Of a DNA stretch of 9,932 bases, positions 1 to 6,193 are shown piece after piece. Each line of letters opens with the position of its first letter. The stretch's first letter is position 1. The stretch lies in contig CALCCV010000613.1 of NCBI GenBank assembly GCA_937900305.1, positions 1 to 9,932 of the forward strand, written 5' to 3'. A program made the translations under genes and the position numbers. Below the pieces are notes generated by a model, which searched no databases, was not told where the DNA came from, and was given only the letters and a program-made list of their open reading frames with translations. Source of the stretch: an uncultured Pseudobdellovibrionaceae bacterium (GTDB lineage: Bacteria > Bdellovibrionota > Bdellovibrionia > Bdellovibrionales > Bdellovibrionaceae).

Positions 1-963
1 GAGGAGGTCAGGCAGCGCCTGCAGCCTGGCCACCAGACCCGGGCCATCCACATTTGAAGTTGCCAGAGATTTTTCAAGATGCTCAAGCTTGTGATTGTAA
101 AGCTGAATCAATTTGCGATTCATGTCATCAAAAGCCGCCAGCTTCAAATCAAACTGCGCCTTGCCTCCCAGAGCCGTGTACAATTCGGGCAGGTCTTTTA
201 CGCGCACGACGGTGTCGATGTCGCGGTGGCTGCGGTCACTGACCAAAAATGCACCAAACGAGTTCATGTATCCTGATTTCAAATCACCGAGGATGGCTTT
301 GCCTTCCTCATTTCGGATATCGTAGTCGAGCAAGTCATCACTTCGTTGAAACAAAAGCCCCAATAAATTGCCGAGCTCTTCTAGCAACTGGTGGAGGCTC
401 ACGTCTTTCAATTCGCTGGCAATGAAAGGCGCGCGGATACACCATTTGAAGAGCGATGCGGTCTTGAGATGATGGATGCGGTCCAATTGTTCGAGGGTCA
501 CAAAAAAATCACCCACAACGGAATCTTGCAACCACTCACCTTCCAGCAAATCAGAAATTATTTGAGCCGTGTAACTGACCAGATGAATATTTCCGTGCGC
601 TGAGAGATTGACCATCACGCGCGCCAGAAGATAATCGCCGGCAAGGACGGCATACTCGGGAGTGTACTTTGTCCAAGCCGCCGGTTTGCCTCGGCGCAAA
701 TGGGAACGATCCACCAGATCGTCATGCAATAAGGACGCGTTGTGAATGAACTCGATTGTTTGGGCCAAGAGATGAACCACGTCCGCGGGGGCTTTGAGGT
801 GCGAGCAAACTTGCTGAATGAGTTTTGCGCGGAAGCCTTTGCCACCGGCGAAAAGATCGTCATACAGCAAGCTGAGTTTGGGGAGGTAGGTCGGAAAATC
901 CTCACCGCTGTAGATTTTCAGGCTCTTCGTGAAGGTCTTTGTGATGTCTGTATCCAGTCTCAT
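1..963 (-). CDS. trans-polyprenyl diphosphate synthase (3' end outside window)
   Basis: The gene is open from an ATG at 963 to the left edge (321 codons, no stop), so the C-terminus is missing. The family condenses isopentenyl diphosphate with an allylic diphosphate to make linear prenyl chains for quinones, carotenoids or undecaprenyl carriers. Visible hallmarks are the IPP-binding GGKGFR (residues 41-45), the first aspartate-rich motif DDLVD (81-85) followed by LRRGKPA, and the second aspartate-rich motif DDLLD (209-213) preceded by FQRS. Oddly, the later conserved GKxT motif reads GYMNS (231-235), so a usually conserved substrate-contacting lysine is absent. A TGA codon lies immediately upstream in frame, so this is the first possible ATG; there is no clear Shine-Dalgarno. 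The gene is divergent from the thioesterase gene. Chain length (FPP, GGPP or longer) cannot be told from this fragment. Confidence 0.93.
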   Translation of the reverse strand, partial: MRLDTDITKTFTKSLKIYSGEDFPTYLPKLSLLYDDLFAGGKGFRAKLIQQVCSHLKAPADVVHLLAQTIEFIHNASLLHDDLVDRSHLRRGKPAAWTKYTPEYAVLAGDYLLARVMVNLSAHGNIHLVSYTAQIISDLLEGEWLQDSVVGDFFVTLEQLDRIHHLKTASLFKWCIRAPFIASELKDVSLHQLLEELGNLLGLLFQRSDDLLDYDIRNEEGKAILGDLKSGYMNSFGAFLVSDRSHRDIDTVVRVKDLPELYTALGGKAQFDLKLAAFDDMNRKLIQLYNHKLEHLEKSLATSNVDGPGLVARLQALPDLL

Positions 964-1055
964 TCAGCGCCAATGTTGAAGATTTGGCGTCCCCTGTCAA
1001 GGTTCAAGGGGAGAGCTTCGTTGCTTTGAGGATCCGAATCGCATAGTTTAGGAGC
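964..1055. promoter_or_regulatory. divergent intergenic region with short inverted repeat
   Basis: This 92-nt gap separates the leftward prenyl synthase from the rightward thioesterase and must hold promoters for both unless they are internal. An inverted repeat CGCCAA-N10-TTGGCG lies at 968-989, directly in front of the prenyl synthase start. It could be an operator or a leader hairpin, but 6-bp arms can occur by chance. I could not identify convincing -35/-10 pairs for either direction. Confidence 0.3.
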
Positions 1056-1454
1056 ATGAAATTCGAGAAGCAGAGATTCATTCATTTTCGCGAGGCTGAT
1101 CCCGCGGGCATTTTGTTTTTTGGTCGTCTGCCAGAGATTTATCACGACCTGTTCGAAGAGGGCCTGCAGGAGCAACTCCCTTGGCGAGAACTGTTCGCCA
1201 ACGAACGACTCGCTCTGCCCATTCGCCACCTCGAGGTCGATTATTTGAGACCAATGCGGGCGGGAGTGTTTTACACTTGGCTGGTGAATGTGATGAAGCT
1301 GACGGATCATTCTGTCGAAGTCCATCTGCAGGTCTTGCATGAAAATCATCTTCACGCTCATTTGAAGTGCGTGCACGTTTGCGTCGATCAACAAGCTGCC
1401 CAAAAAACAAAACTGCCGGCTCAGTGGCGAGCGGCCTTGGAGGCCCTACAGTGA
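1056..1454 (+). CDS. hotdog-fold acyl-CoA thioesterase (4HBT/YbgC-like)
   Basis: A 132-residue protein with the size and N-terminal signature of 4-hydroxybenzoyl-CoA thioesterase-like hotdog enzymes, which hydrolyse acyl-CoA thioesters in the cytoplasm. The motif READPAGILFFGRLPEIYHD (residues 12-31) matches the family's catalytic loop, with Asp15 at the usual catalytic position; the long hotdog helix and a sheet-rich C-terminal half follow. The natural substrate cannot be assigned. An in-frame TAG lies 9 nt upstream, so the ATG is the only plausible start, yet the AGGAG ribosome site (1050-1054) is separated from it by only one base, an unusually tight spacing. The last four bases overlap the GTG start of the YkgJ-like gene, so the two are likely co-transcribed. 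YbgC-type proteins associate with phospholipid or Tol-Pal functions in other bacteria, but no tol gene is present here. Confidence 0.85.
   Translation: MKFEKQRFIHFREADPAGILFFGRLPEIYHDLFEEGLQEQLPWRELFANERLALPIRHLEVDYLRPMRAGVFYTWLVNVMKLTDHSVEVHLQVLHENHLHAHLKCVHVCVDQQAAQKTKLPAQWRAALEALQ
1439..1443 (+). promoter_or_regulatory. ribosome binding site deciding the YkgJ-like start
   Basis: GGAGG inside the end of the thioesterase gene lies 7 nt before the GTG at 1451. It supports that GTG over the longer in-frame reading from 1367 and implies coupling with the upstream gene. Confidence 0.75.
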
Positions 1455-1942
1455 AATCGAAAACGAATGAAACTCCGACTTGGTGGCAAGATGGAATTCG
1501 ATTTCAGTGCCAAGGTTCTGGAAAGTGCTGCACCTCCCACGGTGAATTTGGATTCGTGTTTTTAACATTGGCGGATCGGCGACGGATGTCTCGACACCTC
1601 GGTTTGTCGACTTCGGCCTTTACTCGAAAGTATTGCGATCGGCAGGCCGGATCTTGGCACCTCAAAGAGCGCAAAGAGAATCCAGATTGTTTGTTTTTGA
1701 AAGGCAAACAGTGTGGGGTTTATGAAGCACGGCCAATTCAGTGTCGAACTTGGCCCTTTTGGCCCGAGGTCATGTCCCCTAAAGCCTGGAACAAAGAGGT
1801 GGTTAGCTTTTGCCCCGGAGTTGGTAAAGGAAAAGTGTGGTCAGCGACAGACATCGCGCTTCAGTTGGAAAAGCAGATTCAGTCTGAAAAAGAATTAACG
1901 ATCGAAGGCCGAATCAACGGCCACGCCACCGGCCAGTACTAA
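1451..1942 (+). CDS. YkgJ-family cysteine cluster protein (putative metal/Fe-S binding)
   Basis: A 163-residue protein with the cysteine layout of the YkgJ/CxxCxxCC family, whose members are thought to bind zinc or an iron-sulfur cluster; the biochemical role is not established. Cysteines are at 20, 26-27, 62, 80, 88, 98 and 121. The block CQGSGKCC (20-27) is followed by CLFLKGKQCGVYEARPIQCRTWPFWP (80-105, read as two adjacent blocks), with the family's characteristic R-P-x-x-C-R-x-[WF]-P ending. In many relatives the first motif is C-x-x-C-G-x-CC; here the second cysteine of that motif is replaced by Ser23. The start is GTG, chosen because of its GGAGG site and the 4-nt overlap with the thioesterase stop. 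A longer reading back to 1367 would lie over most of the thioesterase C-terminus and lacks a site. The C-terminal 30 residues are a charged helix. Confidence 0.85.
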   Translation: MKSKTNETPTWWQDGIRFQCQGSGKCCTSHGEFGFVFLTLADRRRMSRHLGLSTSAFTRKYCDRQAGSWHLKERKENPDCLFLKGKQCGVYEARPIQCRTWPFWPEVMSPKAWNKEVVSFCPGVGKGKVWSATDIALQLEKQIQSEKELTIEGRINGHATGQY

Positions 1943-1944
1943 AA

Positions 1945-2367
1945 TTATACGGCGCTGGAAACATCGCTGGTGAGGGTCATCACTTCGCGAATCTGTCGAT
2001 TCAAAGCTTGCAACTCTTCATTGAGCTGGATGCCCTCTTCGTGCAACTCATCCCGCCGAGTGATGTCTATTTCAGGCTGGTCGAGGTCTCGGGCAATTTC
2101 TTCTAAGCGTTTGTGAGCGCGGTGTCGGCGCTGACTCAAATCCAATTGCAACTGGCCCAACTGATGGGGAGCGAGATAAGCCGGCGGCGAGCTTTGCGAA
2201 GCTTGTGAGGTCAAAGTTTGAAACGAGAGAGAGGGTGAGGTGGTGGTCGAGTGGTGGGAGGAGGAAGTTCCGCTGTCGGTGTCTTCGATCTTTAAACTAT
2301 TCCAGAGCAATTTCCATTCGTTCTTCAGGGTTGAAAAACTCGTTTTCGAATCAGGGTCGTCAGTCAT
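1945..2367 (-). CDS. hypothetical protein, Ser/Thr-rich linker plus helical C-terminus
   Basis: I do not recognise this 140-residue protein. It has no signal peptide or membrane segment, so it is probably cytoplasmic. Residues 1-30 are a short Trp-containing segment with alternating charge. Residues 31-63 are low complexity, dominated by Ser, Thr, His and Gln, and likely disordered. Residues 68-130 are rich in Leu, Glu, Arg and Gln with heptad-like spacing and are probably a coiled coil. An upstream in-frame ATG at 2421 gives 158 residues but has only a weak ribosome site. The ATG at 2367 is preceded by a perfect AGGAGG at 10-nt spacing and is preferred. The stop is 2 nt from the convergent YkgJ-like gene. 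It lies 161 nt downstream of ribD on the same strand and may be read from its own promoter or from the ribD operon. Confidence 0.7.
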   Translation of the reverse strand: MTDDPDSKTSFSTLKNEWKLLWNSLKIEDTDSGTSSSHHSTTTSPSLSFQTLTSQASQSSPPAYLAPHQLGQLQLDLSQRRHRAHKRLEEIARDLDQPEIDITRRDELHEEGIQLNEELQALNRQIREVMTLTSDVSSAV

Positions 2368-2377
2368 AACGGGGTGG

Positions 2378-2383
2378 CCTCCT
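2378..2383 (-). promoter_or_regulatory. ribosome binding site deciding the hypothetical gene's start
   Basis: The minus strand reads AGGAGG, 10 nt before the ATG at 2367. It is the best match in this gap and argues for the shorter 140-residue protein over the ATG at 2421. Confidence 0.65.
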
Positions 2384-2528
2384 AAGCACTTCGGCTCGAT
2401 CTTACCACTCTCTTCGGTCATTCGCCTATCACTCTCAATGCGACTGAGGACTAGGGTAAAATGCTTTCAAAATTGCTAAAGCTTCTAAGGATTTATCAGC
2501 TAGACCAAGGGCAGTTAATGCAATGAGT

Positions 2529-3821
2529 CTAAAGTAATCCTGTCAAGTAGAGGTCGGTGCCGAGAGTTTGACGGCGCAAGCCTTTCAGTTCCAGTCGATC
2601 TTTCATTTGCGAAATGGCGAATTCTCCGGACCAGGTTTGGTGCCCTCCTCCGACGAGAATGGGAGCTTGAAAAAGATGCAGTCGATCGACGGCCCTCTGG
2701 GTGAGCAGCGATCCGATGGTGTGAGGTCCTCCTTCGACCAAGAGAGATTTCACATTCCATTGCCAAAGCTGAGCCAGTAGCGCTGACCAATTGAGCGGAG
2801 CAGTTTCTTCAGCCAGTGGAAGGAGGGAGGCTCGGTGGCGCTGTTGAAATTCTTTTTGGGCGGCTCCATCGAGATCTTGAAAGTCCAACTCGGAAAAGGA
2901 ATTTTTAGAAAGTTGAGAAGTTCGAACCGCCCAGAAAATGTGTTTGGGTGAATGGGCGGAAAAAATTTTGAATTCACGGTCGCTTTGCAAACCTCGACCC
3001 TGAGGATCAAGGATGAGGATCGCATTTTGTTTCTGAATGTTGGGGAGGCGCACGTTGAGTCGCGGATCGTCTTGAAGCAGCGTATTGACTCCGATCGCGG
3101 TGAGATCATATTTCGCTCGTAGCTGGTGGCCGTGCTCGCGCGCTTCTGGCCCCGTGATCCACTGGCTTTCGCCGCTCTTGAGGGCCATGGCTCCGTCTAA
3201 ACTGATCGCCGCTTTAACACTGACGAACGGTTTTTTTTGGCGCACGTTTTTAAGAAAAATTTCGCAAGTGCTTTCAAGATCCATTTGCCAAGCGAGCGCT
3301 TGTTGAGGACTCAGTGAGGTTTGGCTCGCAGACATGCGATCGTGAAAAGTCATAACGTCAATCCCTGCGTTTCGCAAAATCTCAAGGCCTTGGCCGGCGA
3401 CTTTTTCAAAGGGATCGATCAAACCAAAAGTCACTTGGGCGATCGGCAGGCTGGCCAAAGTTTTTGCGCAAGATGGTGTACGACCCTGGTGAGCACAAGG
3501 TTCTAGCGTCACGAAAAAATGGGAACCCTTGATTTCATCGGGCGAAAGCTTTTGGAGGGCGTCGATTTCGGCATGGCGTTCACCAACGCGGGGATGAAAT
3601 CCATAAGCTAAAAATTCATTATCAGAACTGAGGACAACGCAACCAACACAGGGATTGGGGCTGACGAAAGGAGCTCCGTGCTGAGAGATTTTGATGGCGA
3701 TGGCCATCGCCTCGGTCAACGAAAGGCGCTGACCTTTAAAGGGTTCGCGCCAGTGGCCGACCCCCGTCGCGAAATCAACGGGAGTGAGTCCGGCCAGAAC
3801 GGGATCTATTTTTTCATCCAT
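2529..3821 (-). CDS. ribD: bifunctional riboflavin biosynthesis deaminase/reductase RibD
   Basis: A 430-residue protein catalysing two successive cytoplasmic steps of riboflavin synthesis: deamination of the diaminopyrimidine ribosylamino-phosphate, then NADPH-dependent reduction of its ribose. The N-terminal deaminase domain shows SPNPCVGCVV (54-63), zinc-ligand motif HAE (83-85) and PCAHQGRTPSC (108-118, with Cys109 and Cys118). The C-terminal RibD_C reductase domain shows VSVKAAISLDG (200-210), SQWITG, GVNTLLQDDPRLNVR (244-258) and LVEGGPHTIGSLL (361-373). About 35 residues precede the usual domain start, making it longer than the roughly 370-residue E. coli enzyme. The ATG at 3821 overlaps the 3' end of hmgA by 16 nt; a TTG three codons upstream at 3830 is possible. 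No riboflavin riboswitch is visible upstream, and no other rib gene is in the window. An A8 tract lies at 3231-3238. Confidence 0.95.
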   Translation of the reverse strand: MDEKIDPVLAGLTPVDFATGVGHWREPFKGQRLSLTEAMAIAIKISQHGAPFVSPNPCVGCVVLSSDNEFLAYGFHPRVGERHAEIDALQKLSPDEIKGSHFFVTLEPCAHQGRTPSCAKTLASLPIAQVTFGLIDPFEKVAGQGLEILRNAGIDVMTFHDRMSASQTSLSPQQALAWQMDLESTCEIFLKNVRQKKPFVSVKAAISLDGAMALKSGESQWITGPEAREHGHQLRAKYDLTAIGVNTLLQDDPRLNVRLPNIQKQNAILILDPQGRGLQSDREFKIFSAHSPKHIFWAVRTSQLSKNSFSELDFQDLDGAAQKEFQQRHRASLLPLAEETAPLNWSALLAQLWQWNVKSLLVEGGPHTIGSLLTQRAVDRLHLFQAPILVGGGHQTWSGEFAISQMKDRLELKGLRRQTLGTDLYLTGLL

Positions 3822-4912
3822 GATTTCCAATAATCTTTAAGTTCGAATTTTTCAAATTGTGGATCGATGTGAAGTTGATTCCAACTGTCGATCATCACGG
3901 CCACTTCGTCGGTGTGAGTTTTTTTGGCAACGGCCTGAACGGCTTTCGGGTGCGGGCCGTGTGGAAATCCCGCCGGGTGCAGAGTCATCATTCCGGCGTG
4001 CAAGTTGTCGCGGCTGAAAAAGTCACCGTCGTGATAAAATAAAACTTCGTCGTAGTCGATGTTCTGATGATAAAAAGGCACCTTCAGTGCGTCCGTGTCT
4101 GTTTCCAAAGGCCGAGGCAAGAACGTGCAGACCACGAAACCATTGGTCACAAACGTGGTGTGGATTGACGGGGGCAAGTGGACTCGGGCGCTCACAATGG
4201 GCATTAAATCTCGAATGTGGAGTGCAAAGGGAAAAAAATCACCTTTCCAACCTGCGGTATCAAAGACACAAGCGGCGTAAGAAAATGTGGTCCATATATC
4301 TTCGCGTTTCACTTTGACGACTTCAAAACTCAAATTTTGTTGTTTCTTCTGTGAATGCTGCAATTTAAGATTTGGTTTCAAAAGGGCGGCCAAATCATAA
4401 AAGGCATTTCGCCCGGCGATCCCCCGATCGGGCTCGCGAAACTGTGAGGTGCGGGATTCAATCGTTAGCAAGGTGGTGTCCTCGCTGGGTTGAAAAGCAT
4501 AAGTCACACATTTGGGAATGTTGACGTAGTGGCCTTTCTCATACGGGATCAGCCCGTACTCCGTGAAGACTTGGCCGCGGCCGCCGTGAACAAAGAAAAG
4601 CGTGTCACCGTCGGCATTTCGCAAAGCCTCGGGTTTAAAATCTTTAACGGGCAGTGAGATGTTGTAAATTCCTATATCGCGATTGAACAGCAGACGCTGC
4701 CACTGACCGCTCGCCTTTGGCATTTCAACCGTGTCGAAGAGGTGAGGTTTGAGGGGACCATCGATGCGCGTCCACCGCGTGCTCGGTTCGGGTTTGATCA
4801 GGTGAGAGACCGGTCCAAAAAAACCTTTGCGACCTTGTTCTTCTTCAAAGTGGCCATCGGGAATTCCCTTGTGACCTTGAGTGGTGAATTTGCCTTGTGA
4901 ATATTGATGCAT
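3806..4912 (-). CDS. hmgA: homogentisate 1,2-dioxygenase
   Basis: A 368-residue non-haem iron enzyme that opens the ring of homogentisate to give maleylacetoacetate, a late step of tyrosine and phenylalanine breakdown in the cytoplasm. The C-terminal cupin region carries the family's iron-binding pattern: FYHQNIDYDEVLFYH (280-294), with His282 and Glu289 as probable ligands, and HPAGFPHGPHP (312-322), with His318 in the HGPHP signature. The N-terminus has the compact bacterial pattern (HFEEEQGRKGFFGPVSHL, 21-38). It is shorter than the roughly 440-residue human enzyme, as is common in this bacterial subgroup; no gap or frameshift is seen. The start is ATG with AAGGAG 5 nt upstream. It begins 17 nt after the hpd stop, and its end overlaps ribD, so the three genes form one transcription unit. 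Assignment of iron ligands rests on motif comparison. Confidence 0.95.
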   Translation of the reverse strand: MHQYSQGKFTTQGHKGIPDGHFEEEQGRKGFFGPVSHLIKPEPSTRWTRIDGPLKPHLFDTVEMPKASGQWQRLLFNRDIGIYNISLPVKDFKPEALRNADGDTLFFVHGGRGQVFTEYGLIPYEKGHYVNIPKCVTYAFQPSEDTTLLTIESRTSQFREPDRGIAGRNAFYDLAALLKPNLKLQHSQKKQQNLSFEVVKVKREDIWTTFSYAACVFDTAGWKGDFFPFALHIRDLMPIVSARVHLPPSIHTTFVTNGFVVCTFLPRPLETDTDALKVPFYHQNIDYDEVLFYHDGDFFSRDNLHAGMMTLHPAGFPHGPHPKAVQAVAKKTHTDEVAVMIDSWNQLHIDPQFEKFELKDYWKSWMKK

Positions 4913-4929
4913 GGTCTCTCCTTCTTGGC

Positions 4930-5976
4930 CTATAGGTAGCCGCGTTCCATTTGGTCTCTTTCCATGGCGTCAAAAAGAGCTTGAAAATTTCCGTCGCCAA
5001 ATCCGTCATGACCCTTGCGTTGGATGATTTCAAAAAAGATGGGACCAACGAGATTTTTTGTAAAAATTTGGAGCAGGTATCCTTTGTCATCTCCATCGAC
5101 CAAAATGGCGCGCTTTTCGAGTGCAGTAAGATCTTCGGTGACCTTGGGTAAGCGCTCCTTCAACATTGTGTAATAGGTTTTCGGCGGGGGCGTGAGAAAT
5201 TCGACTTTTCGTGAGAGCAAGCTGTCGAGGGCAGGCACGATTCCGTTGGAAAGCAAGGCCACATGTTGAATGCCCGAACCTTTGTATTCATCAAGGTACT
5301 CTTGAATCTGAGATTTACCTTCGGAGGGCTCGTTGATCGGCACAGAGAACTGACCGCAAGGAGAGCGCATGACTTTTGAAAAGAGGCCCGTCATTTTGCC
5401 TTTGATGTCGAAGTATCGGGTTTCGCGAAAGTTGAAGACTTCGGTGTAAAAGTCGCACCACTTTTGCATTTCGCCCTTGGGCACATTGTTGGTGAAGTGA
5501 TCAACAAGCTTTAAGCCGTGACCAACGACTTCCGGTGCCTGGTCGGATTTGAAAATGTCTTTGTACAAGTGCTCGGTGTTTTTTGAGTCCATGAAATAAA
5601 TGAGCGAGTCACCAATGCCATAGACGGCGGGAAAGGGTGTGGCTCCTTTTTTTTTGTCATTGCCAGTGTAAGGTTTGGCTCCACGGCGAACAGCCTCTTC
5701 AAACGCCAGTGTGGCATCAAAAACTCGAAAGCCAGTTGAACAAATGCTGGGTCCATGGGCGCGTTGAAAATCTTCGGCAAAACCGCCCTGAGAGGTGTTG
5801 AGAATAAAATTGATGTCGCCCTGTCGGTAGAGAGCGATGTTTGGTTGCGGACTGACACCCACTTTTTGAAATCCGAGGCGGTCGAAGAGCTCCTCGAAGT
5901 GTTTGCCATCGGATCCGGAATACTCTAAGAAATCTACGCCGTTGAGACCAATGGGATTTTGTTCTGAATAGGCCAC
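4930..5976 (-). CDS. hpd: 4-hydroxyphenylpyruvate dioxygenase
   Basis: A 348-residue non-haem Fe(II) oxygenase of the vicinal-oxygen-chelate fold that turns 4-hydroxyphenylpyruvate into homogentisate, the substrate of the next gene. The expected iron ligands are visible: His160 in LKLVDHFTNNV, His238 in GIQHVALLS, and Glu316 in GPIFFEIIQRKG. The C-terminal helix GFGDGNFQALFDAMERDQ (325-342) is a strong family signature, and the length is normal. The start is GTG, supported by AAAGGAG (5983-5989) 6 nt upstream. It is the first gene of the leftward hpd-hmgA-ribD operon. A run of nine A residues (5647-5655 on the opposite strand) encodes three lysines at 108-110 and could be slippage-prone. Hydroxymandelate synthase is a related possibility, but pairing with hmgA makes HPPD far more likely. 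Confidence 0.97.
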   Translation of the reverse strand: MAYSEQNPIGLNGVDFLEYSGSDGKHFEELFDRLGFQKVGVSPQPNIALYRQGDINFILNTSQGGFAEDFQRAHGPSICSTGFRVFDATLAFEEAVRRGAKPYTGNDKKKGATPFPAVYGIGDSLIYFMDSKNTEHLYKDIFKSDQAPEVVGHGLKLVDHFTNNVPKGEMQKWCDFYTEVFNFRETRYFDIKGKMTGLFSKVMRSPCGQFSVPINEPSEGKSQIQEYLDEYKGSGIQHVALLSNGIVPALDSLLSRKVEFLTPPPKTYYTMLKERLPKVTEDLTALEKRAILVDGDDKGYLLQIFTKNLVGPIFFEIIQRKGHDGFGDGNFQALFDAMERDQMERGYL

Positions 5977-5995
5977 GACCTTCTCCTTTGAACGA

Positions 5996-6008
5996 GTTTA
6001 GCGTAAAC
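5996..6008. repeat. inverted repeat GTTTA-GCG-TAAAC, candidate operator
   Basis: A perfect 5+3+5 inverted repeat that overlaps the predicted transcription start of hpd and lies 6 nt beyond its ribosome site. Its position would suit a repressor, or a short leader hairpin. No known operator matches it convincingly, and arms this short may arise by chance. Confidence 0.3.
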
Positions 6009-6037
6009 ACCCTAGTGCCCACCTTCGCCAAATTCAA
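6009..6037 (-). promoter_or_regulatory. candidate hpd promoter
   Basis: On the minus strand, TTGAAT (6037-6032) and TAGGGT (6014-6009) are separated by 17 nt, and transcription would start near 6002. The -35 matches sigma70 at four of six positions and the -10 at three. The match is weak and the spacing ideal. Confidence 0.3.
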
Positions 6038-6049
6038 GTCAAAACCCTG

Positions 6050-6067
6050 AATCTCTGCCGAGAGATT
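6050..6067. repeat. inverted repeat AATCTCT-GCCG-AGAGATT
   Basis: A perfect dyad with 7-bp arms and a 4-nt centre in the divergent hpd/pspC region. It is about 50-65 nt upstream of the predicted hpd start, where an activator or regulator site would be expected. On the plus strand it is followed by a T-rich run (TTTTTCTT), so it also resembles a weak intrinsic terminator. However, no gene upstream on that strand needs one. Confidence 0.4.
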
Positions 6068-6099
6068 TTTCTTCGACTGAATGAGGGGCCTGGGTCGTC

Positions 6100-6126
6100 T
6101 TGCGAGGATCTTCGGGCTATGATAAT
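6100..6126 (+). promoter_or_regulatory. candidate promoter for the pspC-like operon
   Basis: TTGCGA (6100-6105) precedes GATAAT (6121-6126) by 15 nt. The overlapping TATGAT (6118-6123) is an alternative -10. The resulting leader would be about 60 nt and include the inverted repeat at 6154-6168. Confidence 0.35.
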
Positions 6127-6153
6127 GCGTTGCCATACAGTGGGCTGGATCGA

Positions 6154-6168
6154 TCGAGAATTTCTCGA
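6154..6168. repeat. inverted repeat TCGAGAA-T-TTCTCGA in pspC-like leader
   Basis: A perfect 7-bp-arm palindrome with a single central base, ending 14 nt before the GGAGG ribosome site. The single-base centre makes a hairpin unlikely, so a dimeric protein operator is the better reading if it is functional. Confidence 0.4.
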
Positions 6169-6182
6169 ATCGCTCAGTCAAG

Positions 6183-6187
6183 GGAGG
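6183..6187 (+). promoter_or_regulatory. ribosome binding site deciding the pspC-like start
   Basis: GGAGG (within AGGGAGGT) lies 6 nt before the ATG at 6194. It favours that start over the in-frame ATG at 6119, which has no such site and overlaps the predicted -10. Confidence 0.75.
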
Positions 6188-6193
6188 TTAAAC

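Noticed and set aside
993..1013. CCCCT...AGGGG inverted repeat before the thioesterase gene
   Set aside because: The arms are only 5 bp with an 11-nt loop and interrupted inner pairing, so it is not distinguishable from chance.
1024..1055. TTGCTT-17-TAGTTT as a thioesterase promoter
   Set aside because: The -10 would end only a few bases before the ATG, leaving no leader for the AGGAG site, and both boxes are poor matches.
1907..1942. GGCCG/CGGCC hairpins at the end of the YkgJ-like gene as a terminator
   Set aside because: The stems are short (5 bp), lie fully inside coding sequence and have no T-tract. Three GGCC copies in a Gly/His/Ala-coding stretch can arise by chance.
2515..2790. Arg-rich leftward reading frame overlapping the ribD 3' end
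   Set aside because: It is an alternative frame of ribD with biased Arg/Ser composition and no ribosome site; the RibD_C motifs explain this DNA.
6050..6075. Intrinsic terminator on the plus strand in the hpd/pspC gap
   Set aside because: A T-rich run does follow the dyad, but the stem has few G-C pairs and no plus-strand gene lies upstream to terminate. A regulatory dyad is the better reading.
5717..6181. Leftward frame through the hpd 5' end and the intergenic region
   Set aside because: It overlaps conserved hpd coding sequence in another frame, shows no recognisable domain and lacks a ribosome site.
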